A stretch of DNA of 22,648 nt from a virus, in the IMG/VR virus record IMGVR_UViG_3300049255_000101, positions 1-22,648 of that record; one strand, given 5' to 3'. Under the pieces are notes generated by a model, which had not been told where the DNA came from, did no database searches, and worked only from the letters and a program-made list of their open reading frames with translations. Of this stretch, positions 11,822-20,162 are shown piece after piece (position 1 is the stretch's first letter; every line of letters starts with the position of its first letter). A program made the translations under genes and the position numbers.

Positions 11822-13340
11822 ACAAAGGGCTGCGGCTCTTGAGCTTGCCTATCGCCGTGGCTTGCTGGCCAGGCCAGGCTCGTTCCTGCTTAAGGACTAT
11901 TTGTTCGATAAGCAATTAGCCTTTGTGCAAGACCCAGCGCCTTTTAAGCTGGGGGTGACAACTAGACGAGCCGGCAAGACCATTTCCTGTGCTGCAGACC
12001 TCACCCACACAGCCGTTGAACATTCAAACGTTATAATGCTATATATCACTCTTAGCCGGAAGAATGCTAAGAGGCTGGTGTGGCCTGAGTTTAAGAAGCT
12101 TAACGTCAAGTTTAGCTTGGGCGGGGTGGTCAATGAGTCGGACTTAAGCATCACCTATCCTAACGGTTCCGTCCTATACGTGCTTGGGGCGTCCGACCGT
12201 ACCAGCATTGAGGACTTCCGAGGACTCCCAATCAAGAAAGTGTATCTAGACGAATCCCAATCCTTTCCTAGCTATATAGAGCAGTTGGTAGACGACGTTA
12301 TAGGACCAGCCCTGCTCGACCACGACGGCCAGCTCATCCTAATCGGCACACCCGGCCCCATCCCCAATGGTTACTTCTTTGACCTAACCAAGAATGCCTC
12401 TTGGTCTCATCATTCTTGGAGTTTTTTCGATAACCATAGACTGCCGTTCCTGGCCAAAGGGCTCACTCACCAGGACATGCTTAATCGAGAGCTCAAGCGT
12501 CGTGGTGTGTCCAAGGATGACCCAAGCATTCAAAGGGAGTGGTATGGTCGTTGGGTTATAGACGAGAGCAGCCTTGTATACCACTATTCGGCCGCTAAGA
12601 ATGACTATGACATCCTGCCTGAGGGGGATTGGACGTACCTGTTAGGCGTTGACCTTGGGTATGACGATGCAGATGCATTGGCTGTTGTGGCCTATTCGGA
12701 GCAACACCCCTGTACCTATGTGTTAGACCAGATTACCGCGCGGAAGCAGGACCTCACTAGTCTATGCCAACAGATTGATAAGATTAGGGACAAATACCCC
12801 ATTACTAAGATTATAGTGGACACCGGGGGATTGGGAAAGAAGATTACTGAAGAGATATCAAAGCGTTATGAGATTCCCATGGTAGCCGCCGAGAAGGTAC
12901 GTAAGGTGGAATATATAGAGCTAATGAACGATGCCCTGCGCACTGGTAGCCTTAGGATTAAATCTGAGAGCCAATTCGCCCACGACGCTATGAAGGTTGA
13001 GTGGGACCACGACAAGTCTACCCCAGACAAGAAGGTTATATCTGCCCGATTCCATTCAGATATATGTGAGGCCGTGCTTTACGTCTGGCGGGAGAGCTAT
13101 GCCTATACGTATAAGAAGCAACAGGTAGAGCCTGAGTATGGCACCAAGCTCTGGTCGGACAGGCAGTCGGAGCTAATGTTTCAGGATGCCCTGGATAAGG
13201 CCACTGAAAGACAGGAATTAGAGAAGGATGTTTTAGAGGAAATGAGAGAAAATGTTCAGATTGATATGGACTTGCATCAGAGATTAGACAGGCCCCCCAC
13301 AAGATATGCCAGTAAATTCAATAGGAAGCGTGGTCCATAA
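11775..13340 (+). CDS. terL: Terminase large subunit
   Basis: A 521-aa DNA-packaging motor. The ATPase domain has Walker A TTRRAGKT (62-69, K68), Walker B VYLDE (156-160, D159/E160) and the coupling motif LILIGTPG (187-194). The nuclease domain has acidic residues in GVDLGYDDADA (D293), IIVDTGG (D349) and HSDICEA (D429), the usual RNase H-like arrangement. Length is normal. The start at ATG 11775 overlaps the small upstream gene by 47 nt and has no clear ribosome site. A TTG six codons further is an alternative, and coupling to the upstream gene is likely. It is the first large gene of the late block and acts at the portal vertex during genome packaging. Confidence 0.93.
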   Translation: MLPSPPLSNLSSLSPEQRAAALELAYRRGLLARPGSFLLKDYLFDKQLAFVQDPAPFKLGVTTRRAGKTISCAADLTHTAVEHSNVIMLYITLSRKNAKRLVWPEFKKLNVKFSLGGVVNESDLSITYPNGSVLYVLGASDRTSIEDFRGLPIKKVYLDESQSFPSYIEQLVDDVIGPALLDHDGQLILIGTPGPIPNGYFFDLTKNASWSHHSWSFFDNHRLPFLAKGLTHQDMLNRELKRRGVSKDDPSIQREWYGRWVIDESSLVYHYSAAKNDYDILPEGDWTYLLGVDLGYDDADALAVVAYSEQHPCTYVLDQITARKQDLTSLCQQIDKIRDKYPITKIIVDTGGLGKKITEEISKRYEIPMVAAEKVRKVEYIELMNDALRTGSLRIKSESQFAHDAMKVEWDHDKSTPDKKVISARFHSDICEAVLYVWRESYAYTYKKQQVEPEYGTKLWSDRQSELMFQDALDKATERQELEKDVLEEMRENVQIDMDLHQRLDRPPTRYASKFNRKRGP

Positions 13341-13522
13341 AATAATTGAAAATAGTTGTTGCATTGTGTATTGCAATGTGGGATACTTGACTTAACATGA
13401 TAGCCTGGACAACTAGGCAGCCGGACTTAGAGATAGTAACTACCACTTAGGCTTTATAGGACAATAAGAACTGGAAAGTTGGTTCAACCACTTACAGTCA
13501 GTCAGTGCCTAATATACTATAC

Positions 13523-13540
13523 CCCCCGCGAAGGGTTCTT
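13523..13540 (+). promoter_or_regulatory. Shared 18-nt element, copy before head genes
   Basis: CCCCCGCGAAGGGTTCTT, identical to the leftward copy at 4370-4353 and in the same orientation relative to downstream genes. Here the second hairpin arm is missing. It lies 126 nt before the start at 13666. Both copies are preceded by an AT-rich TATA-like stretch. Confidence 0.6.
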
Positions 13541-13588
13541 AGTAACAAGTCGGGTTCTATGGATAGGCGGATAGTGTGCCCACTGCTT

Positions 13589-13606
13589 CCCATCCTCCCA
13601 TACAAT
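13589..13606 (+). promoter_or_regulatory. 18-nt repeat CCCATCCTCCCATACAAT, copy 1
   Basis: Exactly repeated at 19240-19257. It ends in TACAAT, which could serve as a -10 hexamer, 60 nt before the first head gene. A possible phage late-promoter core; the -35 region is not conserved. Confidence 0.5.
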
Positions 13607-13665
13607 CTTATACACCCCCTAAAATCGTCCAGGTTGCCCCAGGATGATAAGTTTGACATAACCCC

Positions 13666-14391
13666 ATGCCTCTGATCAAATCTGGCTCTAAGAAGGCATT
13701 CTCAACCAACGTAGGCGAAATGACTAAATCCGGACATCCCAAAGGCCAAGCTCTAGCAGCAGCCTATTCTGTTAAGCGTAAAGCCCAACATAAAGCCCGT
13801 GGTGGCGAAATGGAAGCCCCCCATGGTTCGGTTGAGTCTTACGAGGATTGCACCCAGTGCGGCATGCCCATGAGTAAGAGTGGAAAGCATATGTGCTCCG
13901 GAGGGGAGATGTATGCGGAAGGCGGTAAAGTAGATGACCAACGTTCCCTCCACACGAGTTCAGATAGTGAAAACCCAGAACTTGAAGAAACGACGGCTGC
14001 CCCTCCGGAAGCTGGCGAGGGTGAGATGGTTGATTACGACCTGCCTAGTGAGGCGGGCTCGTCTATGGATGAGATGGACCTTCCAAAGGTTTCTGAGGCT
14101 TTGTCCCTGGCTGCCGAAATTATGAAGGATCGCAAACGACGTAGCTATGCGATGGGGGGAAAGATTGATTCTGATTCTGGCAGTTTACAGGAGGCTCTCG
14201 ATGCCCCCAATGATTCATATTTGGATAAAGAATCTGAGGAGATGGATGCCCCCAAAGAAGATGGGCGTTGGCAACGAGGTTTGAATGCGGGGCAGGTACA
14301 TACGATGGAAGACGAAGAGCATGATACGAGTGACTCCTCGCTTGTGGCTGAGATCCTTCGAGACCGGAAGAAACGAAGATTTGGGATGTAA
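13666..14391 (+). CDS. Hypothetical structural-module protein
   Basis: A 241-aa acidic protein. The N terminus (MPLIKSGSKKAFSTNVGEM, then KSGHPKGQALAAAYSVKRKA) is a motif I recall from proteins encoded next to phage portal genes. A short cysteine cluster (CTQCGMPMSKSGKHMC, about 62-77) may bind zinc. The rest is largely disordered and Asp/Glu/Ser-rich. Two internal repeats, EIMKDRKRRSYAMGG and EILRDRKKRRFGM, punctuate it. It is likely a head-assembly or virion-associated accessory protein, by position; function unknown. The ATG at 13666 has no strong ribosome site. Confidence 0.65.
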   Translation: MPLIKSGSKKAFSTNVGEMTKSGHPKGQALAAAYSVKRKAQHKARGGEMEAPHGSVESYEDCTQCGMPMSKSGKHMCSGGEMYAEGGKVDDQRSLHTSSDSENPELEETTAAPPEAGEGEMVDYDLPSEAGSSMDEMDLPKVSEALSLAAEIMKDRKRRSYAMGGKIDSDSGSLQEALDAPNDSYLDKESEEMDAPKEDGRWQRGLNAGQVHTMEDEEHDTSDSSLVAEILRDRKKRRFGM

Positions 14392-14452
14392 TCCCACCGT
14401 AGACAGCCATCCCTAAGATGTTCACTGTGGCCCCCGCATAAAGGAGAGAATT

Positions 14453-14692
14453 GTGGATATTCCAGATAGTAAAGCCCTTAAACAACTTCTTAAGATTCTT
14501 CGGGAAAATGGGGTACTTCAATATAACTCTACTGATCTTCAATTAGTCCTATCTGAGGCCCCTGCCACCCAGACACGGATAAAGTCTCTTGCTGAAGAAA
14601 CCATGGAAGATATTGAAGAAGAGTTGTCCCCCGAACAAGAGATTGAGAAGCTTATCCAATACAATGACATCCACCCTAAGCTGGATGAATAG
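14453..14692 (+). CDS. Hypothetical small acidic protein before the portal
   Basis: A 79-aa acidic protein beginning with a short fold (DSKALKQLLKILRENGVLQY, TDLQLVLSE) like small phage proteins commonly found before portal genes. A highly acidic helix follows (EETMEDIEEELSPEQEIEKL). The start is GTG at 14453 with AGGAG 7 nt upstream. It ends 5 nt before the portal start, so the two are co-translated. Function unknown. Confidence 0.7.
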   Translation: MDIPDSKALKQLLKILRENGVLQYNSTDLQLVLSEAPATQTRIKSLAEETMEDIEEELSPEQEIEKLIQYNDIHPKLDE

Positions 14693-14697
14693 AACCG

Positions 14698-16632
14698 ATG
14701 GCCCTGAAAACCACTCCCAAAAGCAAACCCGACCGGGTTACCCACGTCTTTAGGACATCCACCACCAACTCGATTGAGTCTATGACTCAGGCTGGGTATA
14801 AATGGTGGGAAGTGTCTGATAAAGATAAGGATAAACGTGCTAGTCAACTATGCGCTACCTTAGCCTTTCTGAAACAGTCCCAAACCACCCGCCTCCGCCA
14901 ACTTGCCATATACGCTCGCCTCTTCACCGGCCAACCCCTCTTCAGTTTCATCGGTTCTAATCTGTCCATGGCCGACCAATCGGCCTCTTTGGCTCCCAAC
15001 AGGGCTGTCTACAACGCCATTGCCTCCATTGTTGAGACTTTGGTGTCCAGAATCACCCAGAATCGACCATCTCCGGTGTTTCTTACTGATAATGGGGACT
15101 ATAAGCAACGTAATTTAGCCAAAAAGCTTAATAGTTTCATCTTAGGAGAGTTTTACCGCACCAAAGCCTACGAAGTGGGAGAATACATTCTCACTGATGC
15201 CCTAGGGTGGTCTGGGACGGGGGCACTTAAGGTATACAAAACTCCTGATCGCAAGGTGGGCATCGAACGTAAGCTTTTAAGTAGCATTTTCGTAGATATG
15301 CAGGAATCCGCCCACGGAGACCCGCGAAGAATATATGAAACTGCCCTTTACGATAGAGAAGTTCTGCTGTCCATGTTTCCTGGCAAGGAAGATATCATAC
15401 TGAAGGCTGAGAAGGCTACGGTAGATAAGTCTTCCCAGGCGTCCAAGACAGTGTCAGATCTTGTTATGGTGGTAGAAGGGTTCTCCTTGCCCTCTATCAA
15501 AGGGGCCGGGGATGGACTTCATACTATAGCGGTGTCTTCTGGGGAACTGTTCACCGAAGAATGGAAACGTATGAGTTTCCCTTACATCTTCCTTAACCAC
15601 ACCAAACGTACCCTGGGCTTCTGGGCAATGAGTGTGGCTGAAAAGCAGATGGGATCCCAACTAGAGCTTAATAGCATGCTGGATACCATTTCCAAATCTA
15701 TTAAACTGACGGGCGTGCCCAGGGTATTCTATGAGATGGGCTCCAAGGTTAACAAAGCCTCGTTCTCTAATAAAATAGGTATTTTAGTTCCATATCAGGG
15801 AACCAAACCTACTGTGGAAGTCAGCCAATGCGTTCCGCAGGAGATGTATGCCGAACGGGATAGCTTGATTCAACGTATGTATAATTCCGAAGGAGCCAGC
15901 CAACTCGCTGCAACTTCTCAAAAACCGGAAGGGTTGGATTCTGGAGAAGCCCAGAGGGTTTATCAAGATATAAATGCTGAGCGCTTTGCTGCTCTTGAGA
16001 AAAGATATTCCAACTTCTACGTAGACCTGGCTTATCAGTTTATGGAGAATGTTAAGGAAATCATTGAAGAAGATGGCAGTTATAACACGGTGTTCGTTGA
16101 TCGCCGTAAGGGCCGTAAAGAAATCTCTTTGGATAGTGTAGAACTCCTGGACGATACTTACGTAGTTCAATGCTACACTGAATCCTCCCTCCCCAAAGAC
16201 CCGGCAGGACGCCTAGCCCAGCTTGCTGAATGGCTCCAAGGAGGAATAATTGACATCCAGACTTACCGTCGGATGGTTGACTTCCCGGACATTGGTCAAA
16301 TGGAGACCTTGGCCAATGCAGCCGAGGAACGGATTTATATGTATCTAGACGATATCGTGGAAAAAGGCAAGTACGAGCCTCCAGATCAGTTCATGCCAAT
16401 TCCCAAGTGTGAGCAAATTGTGGTGCAGTATATCAACCTATATGCCACCTGCAAACTTGAGGAGAGAAAGATGCAGATGCTCCGTGATTGGTTTGCAGAG
16501 GTTCAAGTATTAAAACAGGCAGCTATGCCTCCTCCGGTTCCCCAGCCCGTGCCTCAAGGAGCCCCACAGCCCACCCCAACTTCTCCCCTGGTGCCTAACG
16601 GCGCCAATCCGCCGCCCCAAATGGCAGCGTAA
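14698..16632 (+). CDS. Portal protein
   Basis: A 644-aa portal (head-tail connector) protein of a podovirus-like type. It would form the dodecameric ring through which terminase packages DNA. Support comes from its position between terminase and scaffold, its size, and portal-like segments such as PNRAVYNAIASIVETLVSRI, DALGWSGTGALKVY (wing/stem region), EKQMGSQLELNSMLDTISKS and DSGEAQRVYQDINAERFAAL. The C terminus (about 610-644) is a proline/glutamine-rich tail (PPPVPQPVPQGAPQPTPTSP), probably disordered. The ATG at 14698 has a weak ribosome site and likely relies on coupling. No frameshift is seen. Confidence 0.88.
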   Translation: MALKTTPKSKPDRVTHVFRTSTTNSIESMTQAGYKWWEVSDKDKDKRASQLCATLAFLKQSQTTRLRQLAIYARLFTGQPLFSFIGSNLSMADQSASLAPNRAVYNAIASIVETLVSRITQNRPSPVFLTDNGDYKQRNLAKKLNSFILGEFYRTKAYEVGEYILTDALGWSGTGALKVYKTPDRKVGIERKLLSSIFVDMQESAHGDPRRIYETALYDREVLLSMFPGKEDIILKAEKATVDKSSQASKTVSDLVMVVEGFSLPSIKGAGDGLHTIAVSSGELFTEEWKRMSFPYIFLNHTKRTLGFWAMSVAEKQMGSQLELNSMLDTISKSIKLTGVPRVFYEMGSKVNKASFSNKIGILVPYQGTKPTVEVSQCVPQEMYAERDSLIQRMYNSEGASQLAATSQKPEGLDSGEAQRVYQDINAERFAALEKRYSNFYVDLAYQFMENVKEIIEEDGSYNTVFVDRRKGRKEISLDSVELLDDTYVVQCYTESSLPKDPAGRLAQLAEWLQGGIIDIQTYRRMVDFPDIGQMETLANAAEERIYMYLDDIVEKGKYEPPDQFMPIPKCEQIVVQYINLYATCKLEERKMQMLRDWFAEVQVLKQAAMPPPVPQPVPQGAPQPTPTSPLVPNGANPPPQMAA

Positions 16633-16682
16633 ACCCCAGCGAAGCAACGCTTATGCCGTAGCAAGAGGCAAGGAAAGATAAC

Positions 16683-17804
16683 ATGCCCCTAAATACCGTT
16701 CCCAAAGGCCAATCGGCCAACTCTAATACCCCTTCTAAGGTGGTATCTAAGCCCTCTGTTCAATTGACCCACCAGAAAGCCTCCTCGGCTCGGGTAGATG
16801 CCCTGAAGGCACGACTAGCACAGCAGCCGCAGGCCCCGGTGGCACAGCCAATTGCTAGACGACCGGCAGCCACCTCCGCACGCCGGGAAGAGATATCCAA
16901 GCTTCAGAGGTTTGCGTCTCCGCCTCCACAATCCCCCCCGCGACAAGCAGCCCCGCAAAGATTACAAGATATTGAGCCTCCTCCTAGTGGCCTTGCCCAA
17001 GGTGCCGCAGTTCCCCCGGTAGACAATAATATTGAGGCCCCCCAGACTTCCACTGCAGCCATCAGTGAGTCTTTGAGTCCTCAAGCTGAAGCCTTGGCCC
17101 GCAAGGAGATTCAGTTACGGAAAGCCCAGCTACGATTCAAAGCGGAACAGGATGCCTGGAAGCAAGAACAGGCTAAGTATCTCCCCAAAGAACGCCTATC
17201 CACCGACACGCTGAAAGTTCTAGCTGAAGCCGGCATCACCCCCGACAAACTGGTTGAGCTACAAGTCAACCAGGCCGCCTCCCAAGACCCCAACCAAGTT
17301 CTCCTAAATCGTATTGCAGAACTGGAAGGCCAAATTAAAGGGATCATTGATCCTGAGACTGGCACTCTAGCCCAACGTGACAAGGCAGCCTATGACCAGG
17401 TTATTAAGCAGATCGGGTCGGATGCGAAGCTTTTGGTCGATTCCGACCCACGCTTTGGCACCATTAAATCTGAGGGTCAGACTTCAGAGATAGTGAAGCT
17501 TATCAATTTAGTCTTTGATGAAGAAGGCACGGTTCTTGATGTAGAAGAAGCGGCTGAAATCATTGAAGCCAAGTTGGTTGATCGCTTGACCAAGCAATAT
17601 GAACGTATCAGCAAGCTGGACAAGTTTAAAGCTAAGTTTGGGCAGCCGGCAGAGAATCCGGCAGAAGTAGTTCCGGCGCAGCGACAGCCTGCTCTTAGAC
17701 AACATACGACTTTGACAAATCAGGGGGCTTCCCAGAAGCCCCTTTCACCACGCGACCGAGCCGTCCTGGCAGTTCAGGCAGCCCGTGGAGCAACTATAAG
17801 GTAA
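16683..17804 (+). CDS. Capsid scaffolding protein
   Basis: A 373-aa protein between the portal and major capsid genes, the standard scaffold position. The N-terminal third (1-125) is Pro/Ala/Gln-rich and disordered. The middle has a charged helical segment (about 134-170, EALARKEIQLRKAQLRFKAE) and further coiled stretches. The C terminus is basic (RDRAVLAVQAARGATIR), as expected for the part that contacts the coat. No protease motif is visible. The ATG at 16683 has AAGGA about 8 nt upstream. It is separated from the capsid gene by only 6 nt. Confidence 0.8.
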   Translation: MPLNTVPKGQSANSNTPSKVVSKPSVQLTHQKASSARVDALKARLAQQPQAPVAQPIARRPAATSARREEISKLQRFASPPPQSPPRQAAPQRLQDIEPPPSGLAQGAAVPPVDNNIEAPQTSTAAISESLSPQAEALARKEIQLRKAQLRFKAEQDAWKQEQAKYLPKERLSTDTLKVLAEAGITPDKLVELQVNQAASQDPNQVLLNRIAELEGQIKGIIDPETGTLAQRDKAAYDQVIKQIGSDAKLLVDSDPRFGTIKSEGQTSEIVKLINLVFDEEGTVLDVEEAAEIIEAKLVDRLTKQYERISKLDKFKAKFGQPAENPAEVVPAQRQPALRQHTTLTNQGASQKPLSPRDRAVLAVQAARGATIR

Positions 17805-17810
17805 TAAATA

Positions 17811-19130
17811 ATGTCCCTTTACGCAACATCGACATCGGCAACGCCGGTCTTGAAAGAACTGTATATTGATGACAGTTCCTTTATGAAGGACTTGGTATAT
17901 AACAAGAACCCGAGCTTCGCACTCATTCCAAAGGATGAATCCGTTGATGGCTTGGCTGGTAAGTATATCCCCTGTCCAATCCAGTTCGGCGACCCGCAAG
18001 GCCGTTCGCACACTTTTGCGAATGCCCAGAGCAATCAAACTCCTAACCAGTACGACTCATTCTTTGTCTACATTGTTCAGGATTACCAGTTGGTTACTAT
18101 CACCAACCTTCTGATTGAACAGACCCGCAGCAATGCGGGCTCGTTTGTGGATGAAATGAAGCGGGAAATGGACGGGGGCATCAAAAACCTGTCCAACAAC
18201 ATGGCTTTCGAGCAGTTTGGCTCAGGTACGGCCACTCGTGGTTTCATGACGGCTGCACCGGTTGCACAGGGCGGCGGAGTCTACCTAATTCAGTTGACCA
18301 ACCCTCAGCAGATTGTTAACTTTGAAAATGGAATGACTATTCAGGCAGCGGCTACGGATGGTGGAGCTCCCGTTCCGACTGGAACTCCCGCCATTCCCGA
18401 CCTGGGTACTATTACCACTGTCCAACGTGACACTGGGGTAATTCTTTTTACTGTCGCGCAGGGTGCTCCTCAAACAGACTGGGCAGCTAACTATGCTATT
18501 ACGGTTCAGGGTGATATCCCTACCGCTGGTGGGTCGGGCTTTGGTCCTATTGGCCAAACTGGCTCGTTTTTGGCTCCGTCGGGGTATCTAGCATGGATTC
18601 CTTTGGCTGACCCCGGCCCGTCGGACAACTATTGGGGCGTAAACCGCTCGGTAGACCCGACCCGTCTTGGTGGATTGCGCCAAAATGTTAGTAATTACAC
18701 TATTGAAGAAGGTGTGATTGTTGGCCTTGGCTTTGCAAACCGAGAAGGCGCGGACCCGGATGCAATGGTCCTTAACTTCAACAGCTATACGGCCCTTGAG
18801 AACGCTTTGGGCGCCAAGGTTCAGTATGTTGACATTAAGCATGAAGAAGCGGATGTTTCCTTCGAGGGTATCCGGTTCCACAGTGCGTATGGTTACCTGA
18901 CGGTCTATGCAGACCGTAACCAAACTGCTCAGCAGGGTCTCTGTCTCACGATTGATACCTTTAAACTTCGCAGCCTGGACAAGGCCCCACACATCCTGAC
19001 CTATGGTTTGGAAGGTTTGGAAGGCCTCCGGGTAGGCAACAGTGACGCCCTGGAAGTCCGCGTCGGGGCCTACTATAACTATACCTGTAATGCTCCAGGC
19101 TGGTCTTTGCGCTTGACTCTGTCAGCGTAA
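17811..19130 (+). CDS. Major capsid protein
   Basis: A 439-aa coat protein, inferred HK97-fold. Features are an N-terminal arm (LKELYIDDSSFMKDLVYNKN), an extended-loop-like segment and a long spine-helix candidate around 110-137 (SFVDEMKREMDGGIKNLSNN). A glycine- and threonine-rich beta insertion lies at about 155-240, suggesting an accessory surface domain. A C-terminal A-domain-like part follows (DPDAMVLNFNSYTALENALG, then FEGIRFHSAYGYLTVYAD). No N-terminal cleavage site is obvious. It follows the scaffold, and two hairpins plus an intrinsic terminator lie directly after it, as expected for a very highly expressed gene. Confidence 0.9.
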   Translation: MSLYATSTSATPVLKELYIDDSSFMKDLVYNKNPSFALIPKDESVDGLAGKYIPCPIQFGDPQGRSHTFANAQSNQTPNQYDSFFVYIVQDYQLVTITNLLIEQTRSNAGSFVDEMKREMDGGIKNLSNNMAFEQFGSGTATRGFMTAAPVAQGGGVYLIQLTNPQQIVNFENGMTIQAAATDGGAPVPTGTPAIPDLGTITTVQRDTGVILFTVAQGAPQTDWAANYAITVQGDIPTAGGSGFGPIGQTGSFLAPSGYLAWIPLADPGPSDNYWGVNRSVDPTRLGGLRQNVSNYTIEEGVIVGLGFANREGADPDAMVLNFNSYTALENALGAKVQYVDIKHEEADVSFEGIRFHSAYGYLTVYADRNQTAQQGLCLTIDTFKLRSLDKAPHILTYGLEGLEGLRVGNSDALEVRVGAYYNYTCNAPGWSLRLTLSA

Positions 19131-19150
19131 CCCAGTAATGTAAGAAATGA

Positions 19151-19180
19151 GCCTGTTGGGGGTGCGGATCTCCAATAGGC
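19151..19180 (+). terminator. Stable hairpin after the capsid gene
   Basis: GCCTGTTGG (19151-19159) pairs with CCAATAGGC (19172-19180), 9 bp with one G-U, over a 12-nt loop. It lies between the capsid stop and the intrinsic terminator. It may protect the capsid mRNA 3' end or assist termination. Confidence 0.55.
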
Positions 19181-19190
19181 TAAAAGCTCT

Positions 19191-19236
19191 AAAAAGCCCC
19201 TCCAGCCCTTAGCCGGGTAGGGGGGGCTTTTTAGTT
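19191..19236 (+). terminator. Rho-independent terminator after the major capsid gene
   Basis: AAAAAGCCCC (19191-19200) is perfectly complementary to GGGGCTTTTT (19223-19232), with additional inner CCC/GGG pairing, and the T-run continues into TTAGTTTT. The A-run/T-run symmetry could allow function on the opposite strand too. Confidence 0.9.
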
Positions 19237-19239
19237 TTA

Positions 19240-19257
19240 CCCATCCTCCCATACAAT
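19240..19257 (+). promoter_or_regulatory. 18-nt repeat CCCATCCTCCCATACAAT, copy 2
   Basis: Identical to 13589-13606. It begins 4 nt after the capsid terminator and lies 92 nt before the next gene. A position right after a terminator fits a restart promoter; TACAAT could be its -10. Confidence 0.5.
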
Positions 19258-19348
19258 ATTAGGACCGTCCTTGCGGCCCTTCTCGCCAGGTTTGCCCGTT
19301 TAGCCTGTTGCTGGGTATCAAAAAACGGGTGTACCCAAGGACCCACAC

Positions 19349-20065
19349 ATGGCCCTCCCCCAAACAGTCCCCTTCCAGCCCCAGTTTAACTACCCGAATA
19401 ACAAGCTTTATCAATATGAAGCTTACCCCATTCTTTTGAGCTGTAACTTCGTTGTTGATAGCACTAATGGAAATGGTCTTGGAATTCGTAACCTTAAAGG
19501 CACCGGTATTGCTAATGTCTTCATGAATACCTCTGCCACGGCAGCGGCCGGTAATTATGGAGTGTTGAACCCGAACCCACAAGCCGGTATGGTTCTGGTA
19601 CAGTTTCAGAATCAATTTAATCGATATCTGTCCGGATTCTATGGTTTTGCCTCCCCACTTAGCGGAACTTCTCTCACTTCTGTCACCCAGCACAACGCCT
19701 ATACCATTGTTAGCCTTGGAACCGCCAGCTTGGCACAATGGCAGGCCAAAGGGTTCCCAGTTGGCATGGTTCCGGCAGTTGGGGCTAGTTTTATCGCCAC
19801 GGCCACTGGTACTATCGGTGGCAGCGCAACAGTGGAAGTTCCCAGTGTTTCTGGTATATCCTCCATTGAAGTGGTCGGTGACCCCAATCAAACCCTTCAA
19901 AACTCCAACATATATCAATATGGTGGGGCACAAATGGTTATGCAGTGTCTTGGCCCAACCAGCTCCGGTGTAACTACTCAAGTTCCTACCGCCCCTGCAA
20001 ATGGTACCGTCATCGGTTTGAACTTCTACTTGTCTAATAGTTCGATCGCTGTAAACGGTCAGTAA
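19349..20065 (+). CDS. Putative capsid decoration / virion surface protein
   Basis: A 238-aa beta-rich protein (many G, T, S, N). It has the N-terminal FNYPNNKLYQYEAYPILLSC, then a strand-rich domain (about 30-100). A second domain includes VSLGTASLAQWQAKGFPVG, VGASFIATATGTIGG and VVGDPNQTL, then ANGTVIGLNFYLSNSS. Similar proteins, as I recall them, follow capsid genes in podovirus-like phages; a decoration or head-fibre role is inferred. The ATG at 19349 has AAGGA 7 nt upstream. The gene is isolated between two terminators, so its expression may be set separately from the capsid gene. Confidence 0.6.
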   Translation: MALPQTVPFQPQFNYPNNKLYQYEAYPILLSCNFVVDSTNGNGLGIRNLKGTGIANVFMNTSATAAAGNYGVLNPNPQAGMVLVQFQNQFNRYLSGFYGFASPLSGTSLTSVTQHNAYTIVSLGTASLAQWQAKGFPVGMVPAVGASFIATATGTIGGSATVEVPSVSGISSIEVVGDPNQTLQNSNIYQYGGAQMVMQCLGPTSSGVTTQVPTAPANGTVIGLNFYLSNSSIAVNGQ

Positions 20066-20109
20066 GTAAGTTCCTCCTTGGTGGGCGCCTCTCCTCGCTC
20101 ATCAGCCCG

Positions 20110-20150
20110 GGCCCGGCAAGGGGTAAAAATCCTTGTCGGGCCTTCTTTTT
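20110..20150 (+). terminator. Rho-independent terminator
   Basis: GGCCCGGCAAGG (20110-20121) pairs with CCTTGTCGGGCC (20131-20142), 12 bp with one G-U, over a 9-nt loop, followed by TTCTTTTT. It closes the transcription unit of the preceding gene. Confidence 0.9.
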
Positions 20151-20162
20151 AAGTGGTGATAG

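Larger units (their letters stand above)
13341..13665 (+). other. 325-nt intergenic region between terminase and head genes
   Basis: No convincing gene is seen here. The region contains a palindrome ATTGCAAT near 13368, a TTGACT-like hexamer near 13388, the shared 18-nt element at 13523-13540 and the second 18-nt repeat at 13589-13606. It probably holds the regulatory signals for the structural genes starting at 13666. No tRNA and no clear intrinsic terminator were found. Confidence 0.6.

Noticed and set aside
13341-13520. Possible tRNA suggested by GGTTCAACC near 13481
   Set aside because: No acceptor stem, D-arm or anticodon stem can be placed at proper distances on either strand.
13559-13675. 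38-codon frame that includes one 18-nt repeat and overlaps the first head gene
   Set aside because: No ribosome site, proline-rich unstructured product, and the copy of the repeat at 19240 has no equivalent small gene, so a non-coding regulatory role is preferred.
19259-19981. 240-codon minus-strand frame opposite the decoration-like gene
   Set aside because: It lies antisense to a gene with a good start, ribosome site and terminator, and its product shows no recognisable features.
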